Part shown: positions 52,511-59,966 of the stretch, in pieces
How positions within the stretch are numbered: position 1 is the first letter of the stretch
Layout: every line of letters begins with the position of its first letter
NCBI RefSeq assembly: GCF_001968825.1
Contig: NZ_MIEU01000011.1
Location: 1-64,000, forward strand
From: Tersicoccus sp. Bi-70
GTDB taxonomy: Bacteria > Actinomycetota > Actinomycetes > Actinomycetales > Micrococcaceae
Length of the DNA stretch: 64,000 nt
Reading direction: 5' to 3'
The notes under the pieces: model-generated
The model's database searches: none
Told to the model about the DNA's origin: nothing
What the model saw: the letters and a program-made list of their open reading frames with translations, nothing else
Made by a program: the position numbers and the translations under genes

Positions 52511-54288
52511 GCGCGCTGCGGCTGCGCCGGACGGTGAGTACGCTCTCGGTCGGTGCCCTGCTCGTCGGCCTGATCGCCGGCGGGATGGCCCCCGCCATGG
52601 CGGAAGGAACGGTCCCGGATCCCTCCGCCACCAGCACGGCGACCGCGGACCCGACGGCGAGCCCGTCCTCCGACCCGACCGCCGATCCCACCACCAGCCC
52701 GACGGCTGAGCCCACGCCCACGTCCGACCCGACGCTCGCGCCGGATCCGGTCACCGATCCCACCACCACCCCGACCAGCAGCCCGACCACCGACCCCGCG
52801 CCCGCGCCCAGCGCCACCGCGAGCCCCACGACCGTTCCCACCACCATCCCGACGACGAGCCCGACGACGACTCCGACGACCCCCGCCCCGACGCCGACGG
52901 CGACGACGTCCCCAACGCCGTCGCCGAGCCCCACGCCGAAGCCCACCGTCGCCCCGACGCCCACACCGACCCCCACCCCGAAGCCGACACCGAAGCCCGT
53001 GCCGCCCGTCCCCGTCACCGGGGCGATCGCCGTCACCTGGTCCGCCCTCGGCGGCGCGAAGGGAGTGCTCGGGGCTCCCCGAGCGGCGGCCGTCCGGTTC
53101 GCAACCGGGGTGCGGCAGGACTTCACCGGCGGCCGCGTCGTCGCTCTCGGCACCGGGCGCGCGTGGGCCGTGTTCAGCCGGGCCGGCCACACCGGTCCCG
53201 CGTGGTTCGCGCTCGGCGCCGACCGCGTCCTCGGCTACCCCACGTCGAACGAGGCCTGCGACCTGCCGGCGGGCGGCTGCTCGCAGCAGTTCGAGCACGG
53301 CCGCATCGTGTGGTCCTCCGCCGCCGGTGCCCGCGTCGTCCGCGGTGCGATCGGCGCCCTGTTCGCCGCCACGGGCGGTCCGCGGGGCGTGCTGCACTAC
53401 CCGAACAGCGGGGAGACCTGCGGACAGGTCGGCGGGGGCTGCTACCAGCAGTTCCAGGGCGGCCGGGTCTACTGGTCCGCGACCACGGGAGCCCGCATCG
53501 TCCGGGGCGCCATCCTGATCAGCTACCTGTGGCTCACCGGTCCGGGCTCCTGGCTCGGTTACCCGGTGGCGGGCGAGAAGTGCGCCGTCTCAGCCTGCCT
53601 GCAGCGGTTCGCGCACGGTCAGCTCAGCTGGTCCGCGGGATCGGTCGCGACCGCGCACGAGACCAGCGAGTGCCAGAACCTGAACAACGGGCGGTCCCGG
53701 TACTCCACCGGGACGGCCGGCCGGGTGCTGCTGGCCTTCACGGCCGGCTACCAGCAGTCGCACGCCACCGCCGTGTACTGCCGGAAGATCCTCGGCACCT
53801 GGGTGACGGACTGGCGCACCGACGCCTACGTCGGCAGTCACGGCTTCAAGCCGCCGGGCGTGCCCTCCGGCCCCACCCGGTACGAGTTCTCCCCCACCGG
53901 ATCCTTCACCGTCAACGAGGCCTTCGGGCTCGGCAACCCCGGGACCAAGCTCTCCTACCGCCTGCTCGACCCGCAGTCCCGCTGGGGCGGGAACCCCGGA
54001 ACCGTCACCTACAACCGGTACCACGAGTCCGACGCGTGGGTCGGCTGGGACGAGAACATGTGGTATTTCGCCACGCGGCCCACGCACGACTACCGGCAGG
54101 GCGTCGTCATCGACTACAACCGGCCCACCATCGTGCAGGACGCCGGTTTCGCGATCTTCCTGCACGAGAACAAGGTGCCGACCGCCGGGTGCATCTCCCT
54201 CGACGACTGGGCCGTCGTGGACTACATCCGCAAGTCCTCTCCCGGCGACCGGATCATCATGGGCGTCTCCTCGGCACTCTTCCGCTGA
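52507..54288 (+). CDS. secreted L,D-transpeptidase with LGFP repeats
   Basis: The 593-residue product has a Sec signal (cleavage near 32), an acidic then basic Thr/Pro linker (35-165), about three to four LGFP-type repeats (170-375; WFALGADRVLGYPTSNEACD, FAATGGPRGVLHYPNSGETC, YLWLTGPGSWLGYPVAGEKC), and a YkuD-type catalytic domain (about 385-590). The catalytic motif is HENKVPTAGCISLDDW with Cys562. LGFP repeats bind cell-wall polymers; the catalytic domain would make 3-3 peptidoglycan crosslinks. The signal and linker are related to those of the 51240 gene. Confidence 0.85.
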   Translation: MSALRLRRTVSTLSVGALLVGLIAGGMAPAMAEGTVPDPSATSTATADPTASPSSDPTADPTTSPTAEPTPTSDPTLAPDPVTDPTTTPTSSPTTDPAPAPSATASPTTVPTTIPTTSPTTTPTTPAPTPTATTSPTPSPSPTPKPTVAPTPTPTPTPKPTPKPVPPVPVTGAIAVTWSALGGAKGVLGAPRAAAVRFATGVRQDFTGGRVVALGTGRAWAVFSRAGHTGPAWFALGADRVLGYPTSNEACDLPAGGCSQQFEHGRIVWSSAAGARVVRGAIGALFAATGGPRGVLHYPNSGETCGQVGGGCYQQFQGGRVYWSATTGARIVRGAILISYLWLTGPGSWLGYPVAGEKCAVSACLQRFAHGQLSWSAGSVATAHETSECQNLNNGRSRYSTGTAGRVLLAFTAGYQQSHATAVYCRKILGTWVTDWRTDAYVGSHGFKPPGVPSGPTRYEFSPTGSFTVNEAFGLGNPGTKLSYRLLDPQSRWGGNPGTVTYNRYHESDAWVGWDENMWYFATRPTHDYRQGVVIDYNRPTIVQDAGFAIFLHENKVPTAGCISLDDWAVVDYIRKSSPGDRIIMGVSSALFR

Positions 54289-54310
54289 CGGCCCGGCGCC
54301 GACCGACTCC

Positions 54311-54344
54311 GAGGGGCGGCTCCGCGAACACGGCGTCGCCCCTC
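54311..54344. terminator. hairpin between convergent genes
   Basis: Arms GAGGGGCG and CGCCCCTC (8 bp, 18-nt loop) lie between the L,D-transpeptidase and the converging permease; the right arm overlaps the permease stop. Confidence 0.5.
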
Positions 54345-55620
54345 AGGGCTGCGCGCGCGTCGACCGGCGCCACAGCACGACCGCGCGGCCGGCCAGTCCC
54401 ACCGCGAACATCGCGATGCCGGCGAGCACGGAGCTGCCGGGCAGGGTGACGACGAGGACGAGGCACCCGGCGACACCCAGCAGGTTGAGCGCCCGGGGCC
54501 ACCGGCGGTCCTTCGCCGGTTGGGTGAAGGCGGAGGCGTTCGCGATCGCGTAGTAGATCAGCACGCCGAAGGAGGAGAAGCCGATGACGCCGCGCAGGTC
54601 CGTGATCAGCACGAGCAGGCTGATCACGCCGGCGAGGGCGATCTCGGCGTGGTGCGGCACGTGGTGGACCGGATGGACCGCGGCGAGCCAGCCCGGCAGG
54701 TCGCGGCCGCGGGCCATCGCCAGGCCGGTCCGGCCGATACCGGCGATCAGCGCGAGCAGGGCACCGAGGCTCGCGACCGCGGCACCGATCCGCACCACCG
54801 GGTCGAGCCCGCCGGCACCGACGGCCCGGACGGCGTCGACGAGCGGCGCGCTCGAGTCGGCGAGCGTCGCGGGCCCGGCGGCCGCGAGCGCGGACACGCC
54901 GACCACCGCGTAGACGACGACGGCGATGCCCAGGGCCAGCGTGATCGCCCGGGGGATGGTGACGCGTGGCTCGACGACCTCCTCCCCCATCGTCGCGATG
55001 CGGGCGTACCCGGCGAAGGCGAAGAACAGGAGTCCGGCCGCCTGCAGCACGCCGAGCGGCCCACCCGGGTCGATACCGGAGTCCTGGACGATGCGGGAGA
55101 AGCCCGCGCCGTTACCGACCCACAGGCCGATCACCAGCACCGCCAGGCACAGGAGGGTGATGGTCACGAGCACCCGGGTCACGACCGCCGTGCGGGTGAT
55201 CCCGCGCAGGTTGAGGCCGGCGAGTGCGAGGACGACGAGGACGGCGACGCCGCGCTGCAGCCAGGCGGGGCCGGGGACGGCGTAGGCCGCGAACGTCAGG
55301 GCCATCGCGGCGCAGGAGGCGGTCTTGCCGACCACGAATCCCCAGCCCCCGGTGAACCCCCACCAGGCACCGAGCCGCTCCCGGCCGTAGACGTAGGTGC
55401 CGCCCGACGTCGGGTACGCGGCGGCCAGCTGGGCGGACGCGACCGCGTTCGCATAGGCGATGACCGCCGCGATCACGAGGCCGAGCAGCAGCCAGCCCCC
55501 GGCCGCTCGCGCCGCGGGACCGAACGCCGCGAACACGCCGGCGCCGACCATCGACCCGACCCCGATCACCACGGCGTCGCGCAGACCCAGCCGGCGGGCG
55601 AGCTGACCCGGGCCGCTCAT
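54343..55620 (-). CDS. APC superfamily amino-acid permease
   Basis: This 425-residue protein has about 12 helices, LGLRDAVVIGVGSMVGAGVF in helix 1 and AYPTSGGTYVYGRERLG in the helix 2-3 region, and resembles basic-amino-acid/polyamine-antiporter-type permeases. The substrate is unknown. It is alone on its strand. Confidence 0.88.
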   Translation of the reverse strand: MSGPGQLARRLGLRDAVVIGVGSMVGAGVFAAFGPAARAAGGWLLLGLVIAAVIAYANAVASAQLAAAYPTSGGTYVYGRERLGAWWGFTGGWGFVVGKTASCAAMALTFAAYAVPGPAWLQRGVAVLVVLALAGLNLRGITRTAVVTRVLVTITLLCLAVLVIGLWVGNGAGFSRIVQDSGIDPGGPLGVLQAAGLLFFAFAGYARIATMGEEVVEPRVTIPRAITLALGIAVVVYAVVGVSALAAAGPATLADSSAPLVDAVRAVGAGGLDPVVRIGAAVASLGALLALIAGIGRTGLAMARGRDLPGWLAAVHPVHHVPHHAEIALAGVISLLVLITDLRGVIGFSSFGVLIYYAIANASAFTQPAKDRRWPRALNLLGVAGCLVLVVTLPGSSVLAGIAMFAVGLAGRAVVLWRRSTRAQP

Positions 55621-55787
55621 CGCGTCATCGCTCCGCGACCGGCGTGGACGCAGGCGTGCACGACGGCGGCGACGACGGAGCCGACTCCATCGCGACGACG
55701 GACGGCGTCGCACGGCCCCGACGGTGACGTCGTCCGGTCATGACGGTCCGGCACCCACGGACGGGATCGGACGGGATCGGTCGGCGC

Positions 55788-56084
55788 TCAGCGCCGGCCG
55801 GCGGCCAGCGACGCGATCGCCGTCGCACCCGCGACGGTGGCGACGGACGGCCAGGCACCCAGCCGCTTCGCCAGCGGGTGGGACCCGCCGAACGCCGCGA
55901 GGTACACCCCGGTCAGGGCCGCGGCCCGGCCGGTGCCGACGTTCTGCTTCCAGCCGGCGAAGGCGGCCGCCCCGGCGGCGGCGAGCACCACGCCGCCGAC
56001 GGCGCGGACTCCGCTGAGCCGGGCGGCGGCGTATCCGCCGAACAGTCCGGTGGCGGTCATGGCGGTGGGCACGAGCACGTTCAC
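55788..56084 (-). CDS. small hydrophobic protein, unknown function
   Basis: This 98-residue Ala/Gly-rich protein has three to four short hydrophobic segments (MTATGLFGGYAAARLSG, AVGGVVLAAAGAAAFAG, ALTGVYLAAFGGS). GTG start with AGGAG 8 nt upstream. It lies 170 nt upstream of the permease gene in the same direction. Confidence 0.65.
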   Translation of the reverse strand: MNVLVPTAMTATGLFGGYAAARLSGVRAVGGVVLAAAGAAAFAGWKQNVGTGRAAALTGVYLAAFGGSHPLAKRLGAWPSVATVAGATAIASLAAGRR

Positions 56085-56269
56085 GGGTCGATCTCCTGGG
56101 AATGGGTGGTTCGGATACCTCTCCGAGCCTACTCAGCCGCGGTAAACGCACAGGTCAGCGTGCGTTACGAAAACGTGATTCGTGACCCGTCTTTCCGCGT
56201 CGTGACGCCGGTCGAGAGTCCCCTGCGTCCGGCCGATCGCGCCGTCAGCGTCCCATCGAAGGTGTCTCC

Positions 56270-59185
56270 ATGCCTCTGCCCCCTGCAGTCTCCCCCGACG
56301 CCGTCCCTCGTGATGTCGTCACTCCCCGGCGACGTCTCCGTCGTCGCCTTCCCGTGACCTTCGTCCTCGGCGCGCTCGTCCTCGCCGGGATCGTCCCGAC
56401 GGCCGCCGGCGCGGAGGCGGTGACGACCACACCGATCTCGCGCACCGGTGCCGTGTGCCGCACGATGACGACGCCGGTCTATCAGACCGACAACCCCAAG
56501 AGCGGTACTTCCCTGCTGACCCGATGGGAGAGCGAGTCCCGGCTGTCCATCACCCGCAACGGGTTCGTGCAGGACCGTGGCCGCGTGGTGCGCACCGCCG
56601 TCACGGCGGTCTCGGGCACGAAGCCGGTGCACCGGCTGTACAAGTCCGGCGGCATCAACGACTTCCGCTGGTCCCTCGACCCCGCGGCCATCACGAAGAT
56701 GAAGACCCAGGGGTACATCGACCAGGGCGTGAACTTCTACGGGACGCCGACCCAGGTGGACACCTGCCAGGTCGCGGTCGACGAGTACACCGACGCGACC
56801 GGGCGCCACCACCGCATCGCCGTCCGGAACACCGCGCTGGCCACCTACCTGGCCACCCACGCGTGGAAGCGGGTCGGCACGCCGTTCTGGGGTGCCTCGA
56901 TGACCGCGGTGACGGCACCGGTCGCCGCCGCTCCCGCCAAGGCGCCGACGCCGACGCCCACCCCGACCAAGGCACCGACCCCCGCGCCCACGAAGGCACC
57001 GACGCCCAGCCCCAGCCCGACGCCCACCAAGACGCCGACCCCGACGCCCACGCCGACGCCGTCGCCGGTGGTCGTGGCACCGGCTCCGATCGTCACCCCG
57101 GCGCCGGTCCCCACGGCCACGCCCACGGTGACGCCGACCGTCGCCCCCGCGCCCGCTCCGGTCCCGACCGCCACGCCGACCGTCGCGCCCATCGTGGTGC
57201 CGGTGCCGGTGCCGACGGCGACGCCCACCGCCACGCCCACCGCGACACCGACGGTGACCCCGACGGCGACCCCCACCGCCACCCCGACCCCGACGCCCAC
57301 GGCCACCCCGACCGCCACCGCCGCCCCGGCTCCCGCGCCGGCCCCGGCCGCGGCCCTTCCGGTCACCGTGGCCCCGTCCGCGGCCGGACTGGATGACAGC
57401 GGCAACAGCATCCCCGACACCGCGTACGCCATCCCCGCCGGCGCCATCTTCATGTCGCCGCAGGGCAGTGACACCAACGTCGGCACGTCGGTCGGCGCCC
57501 CGGTGCGCACGCTCAACCGGGCCATCGCCGTCGTCCCCGTCGGCGGCACCATCGTGCTGCGGGGCGGCACCTACCGTGACGCCTACACGCAGGGCGGCGT
57601 GGGCACCGCGACCAAGATCGCCAGCAAGGCGTTCACCCTGCAGGCCTACCCGCACGAGCAGCCCTGGCTCGACGGTTCGGACACCGTCGCGGCGAGCCAG
57701 TTCGTCAAGTCCGGTACCGGTTGGTCCACCCCGTGGTCGACGCCGACGTTCTGCGACGGCCGTTACTACGAGCGGGCCCCTCTCGCCCAGAACCCGGACA
57801 ACACCGGCCCGTGCGCACACAAGGACTTCGCCGTCGTCGGCGCGGGAGACACCCTGCCTTCCGACCCGCAGCAGGCCTTCATCGACGGCGTACCCCAGGT
57901 GCAGGTGGCGAGCCTCTCCGGTGTTCGACCGGGCACGTTCTACTACGACTGGTCGGCCCGTTCGCTCATCCTCGGCACCGACCCCGTCGGGCACCGGATC
58001 GAGTTGAGCGCTCGCGCTCAGGCGCTGATCCTGGGGACCTCCTCCGGCTCCGTCACGCCCTGGGCGCTCAAGGGAATCGGTGTCCGACGCTACGCCAGCA
58101 TCGCCAACGACGGCCTGGCTGCCGGTGCCATCTACATCGGCGGGGGGGTCACCACGGTGGAGAACACCGCGTTCGCGGCCAACTCCGCCGGCGCACTCGC
58201 CTTCAGCAGCCCGCAGCCCGGCACGGTGATCAGGCACAGCATCTTCGCGTGGAACGGGAACACGCCCGTCGGCGCGAACGGTCAGTCCCGTACCGGACGG
58301 GACTCGGACTTCACGATCTCCGACAGCGTCTTCAACCACAACGTGTGGGAGGGTCTCGGCACCAGCTGCACCGTCTCCTGCGCCCAGGCCGCCGTGAAGC
58401 TCGCCCACATGCAGAAGTTCACGCTGACGCGCAACCTGGTGGAGAACGGCGGCGGCACCGCCGGCGGCCTGTGGTGCGACCTGCTCTGCCGCAACGGGTC
58501 GTACACCTACAACACCGTGCGCAACATCGGCGGGGCCGGCATCTTCCACGAGGTGTCCGACACCGGCATCATCGCCGGCAACGTCGTCGACGGCGCCGCC
58601 GTCGGGATCCAGGTGACCTCGGCGAACACGAAGGTCTACCAGAACACCCTCCTGCACATCCGCAAGGACGTCCCGATCCGGGTGTACGACGACAACCGCA
58701 GCATGGGCGTCAACGGCTGGAACGACATCGGGCCGGACACGCGCAACGTCGAGGTGAAGTACAACGTGATCGCCGACTCGGATCACATGGCCTACGCCGT
58801 GAACCCGGACCGGACGGCCGCGGCGGCCACGAACACGATCCCGGCGCAGTACTTCTCCGCCTTCGACGACAACCTCGTGGTGTCCAACGCCGGCACCAAC
58901 CCGATGTTCGCCGCCTGGCGGGCCGACGACGCCTCGAGCGCGGTGTACTACCGCGCCGGTGAACGCGCCACCTTCGGTGGTCGCTACAGCGGTTTCGAAT
59001 CTCGTTCGACCTGGCTCATCGGGACGCTCGACACCGTCCTGCCGAAGGTCGCGACGGGTGACTACGCTCTGGCCACCACCAGCGCCGGCTCGCGAGCGGC
59101 GGGCACCCTGCCGGCCGACGTCGCCGCCGCCCTCGGCGTCAGCGCGACGGGCAGCCGGGATCTGGGGGCCCTCCCCCGCAACTGA
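56270..59185 (+). CDS. large secreted right-handed beta-helix protein
   Basis: This 971-residue exported protein has a long basic N-terminus and a signal (FVLGALVLAGIVPTAAGA, cleavage near 48). Residues 50-210 form an unassigned domain with two pairs of cysteines. Residues 215-365 are a Thr/Pro/Ala repeat linker of alternating PTPTPTK and PTATPT units. The rest is a parallel beta-helix: the DUF1565-type start FMSPQGSDTNVGTSVGAPVR, then PbH1-like turns such as HSIFAWNGNTP, NHNVWEGLGTS and NVVDGAAVGIQVTSANTKVY. It may be a polysaccharide lyase or a surface-bound carbohydrate-binding protein; catalytic residues could not be identified. Confidence 0.82.
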   Translation: MPLPPAVSPDAVPRDVVTPRRRLRRRLPVTFVLGALVLAGIVPTAAGAEAVTTTPISRTGAVCRTMTTPVYQTDNPKSGTSLLTRWESESRLSITRNGFVQDRGRVVRTAVTAVSGTKPVHRLYKSGGINDFRWSLDPAAITKMKTQGYIDQGVNFYGTPTQVDTCQVAVDEYTDATGRHHRIAVRNTALATYLATHAWKRVGTPFWGASMTAVTAPVAAAPAKAPTPTPTPTKAPTPAPTKAPTPSPSPTPTKTPTPTPTPTPSPVVVAPAPIVTPAPVPTATPTVTPTVAPAPAPVPTATPTVAPIVVPVPVPTATPTATPTATPTVTPTATPTATPTPTPTATPTATAAPAPAPAPAAALPVTVAPSAAGLDDSGNSIPDTAYAIPAGAIFMSPQGSDTNVGTSVGAPVRTLNRAIAVVPVGGTIVLRGGTYRDAYTQGGVGTATKIASKAFTLQAYPHEQPWLDGSDTVAASQFVKSGTGWSTPWSTPTFCDGRYYERAPLAQNPDNTGPCAHKDFAVVGAGDTLPSDPQQAFIDGVPQVQVASLSGVRPGTFYYDWSARSLILGTDPVGHRIELSARAQALILGTSSGSVTPWALKGIGVRRYASIANDGLAAGAIYIGGGVTTVENTAFAANSAGALAFSSPQPGTVIRHSIFAWNGNTPVGANGQSRTGRDSDFTISDSVFNHNVWEGLGTSCTVSCAQAAVKLAHMQKFTLTRNLVENGGGTAGGLWCDLLCRNGSYTYNTVRNIGGAGIFHEVSDTGIIAGNVVDGAAVGIQVTSANTKVYQNTLLHIRKDVPIRVYDDNRSMGVNGWNDIGPDTRNVEVKYNVIADSDHMAYAVNPDRTAAAATNTIPAQYFSAFDDNLVVSNAGTNPMFAAWRADDASSAVYYRAGERATFGGRYSGFESRSTWLIGTLDTVLPKVATGDYALATTSAGSRAAGTLPADVAAALGVSATGSRDLGALPRN

Positions 59186-59206
59186 CCGGGAACGCCGCCG
59201 GCCGGA

Positions 59207-59839
59207 TCAGGTCCACGCCACCGCCCGCACGGGCGCGGCGTCGGCCCCGGCCAGCGGCACCGGGAAGAAGCCGACCCGGACGCGGGCGGGCAGATCGGTG
59301 AGGCCGGTGAGGTTCTCGACGATCAGCCCGTCCGCGCCCAGCACCGCGGCGTGGACGGGCAGGTCGAGCAGGCCCTACTGAAGCGTCGGGTCCGGGCTGA
59401 GGGTGTCGACGCCGAGCACGTGCATCCCACGGTCCAGCAACGTCCGCACCGCGTCCTCGGCGAGCGCCGGGTGGTGGAGGGCGCGCTGCGGATCCTCGGC
59501 GAACCGGTCCCAGCCCGTCGCCACCAGCACGATCGACGGCACCGTCGCCGGCAGTTCCCCGATCCGGTCCAGCGTGATCATCTCGTCCGGCGTCGCCTCG
59601 ACCCGCAGCACGAGCGCCTCCCCGACCAACTCCTCGAGAGCGACCCGATCGACGGTGCGCCCGTCGGCGAGGAGATGGGCGGGCGCATCGAGGTGCGAAC
59701 CGGTGTGGGAGCCGAGACCGACCGCGATGACCGCGACGCCGTCCTCCGCGAGGGTCAGCGCGGGGCGGATCGTCACCGGCGGGTCGCCCGGGACGCTCGT
59801 CATCCCGGGGCGGATCGGCAGGGTGAGGTCCACGATCAT
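59207..59839 (-). pseudogene. cyclase family (kynurenine formamidase-like) gene with internal amber codon
   Basis: The frame starts MIVDLTLPIRPGMTSVPGDP with the cyclase metal motif SHTGSHLDAPAHLLADG. After 154 residues it meets TAG (59375-59377) at DTLSPDPTLQ. In the same frame, translation resumes with GLLDLPVHAAVLGADGLIVE then NLTGLTDLPARVRVGFFPVP and LAGADAAPVRAVAWT to the natural TGA at 59207. The restored 210-residue length and sequence match the family. The stop removes the last quarter, which forms part of the active-site barrel. A true nonsense mutation, readthrough or a sequencing error are all possible. Confidence 0.82.
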
Positions 59840-59864
59840 GCCTCCAGTGTGGCGCTCGGCGTGA

Positions 59865-59885
59865 GTTGAGTCTCGGCAACTCAAC
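59865..59885. promoter_or_regulatory. HAIR box 1 (HspR operator)
   Basis: Arms GTTGAGT and ACTCAAC are separated by 7 nt, the spacing of the HspR inverted repeat (consensus CTTGAGT-N7-ACTCAAG). It lies 80 nt upstream of the ClpC-like gene. Confidence 0.85.
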
Positions 59886-59921
59886 TTCTCGGTCGCCGGG
59901 GAATATCCTTCGATGCACGAC
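59886..59921 (+). promoter_or_regulatory. candidate clp promoter between the HAIR boxes
   Basis: An A/T-rich GAATAT (59902-59906 region) between the two HAIR boxes is a plausible -10 element. HspR bound to either box would block it. Confidence 0.4.
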
Positions 59922-59942
59922 GTTGATACGGGTGAACTCAAC
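59922..59942. promoter_or_regulatory. HAIR box 2 (HspR operator)
   Basis: GTTGATA and ACTCAAC with a 7-nt spacer; the left arm has one mismatch to the consensus. It is 57 nt downstream of box 1 in the leader of the clp gene. Confidence 0.75.
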
Positions 59943-59966
59943 TTCGGTTCATCAGGAGGAAACCCC

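Noticed and set aside
56165-58786. A long minus-strand frame opposite the beta-helix gene
   Set aside because: Its translation is dominated by Arg/Gly/His runs from the complementary strand of Thr/Pro repeats. It shows no start signal and no domain.
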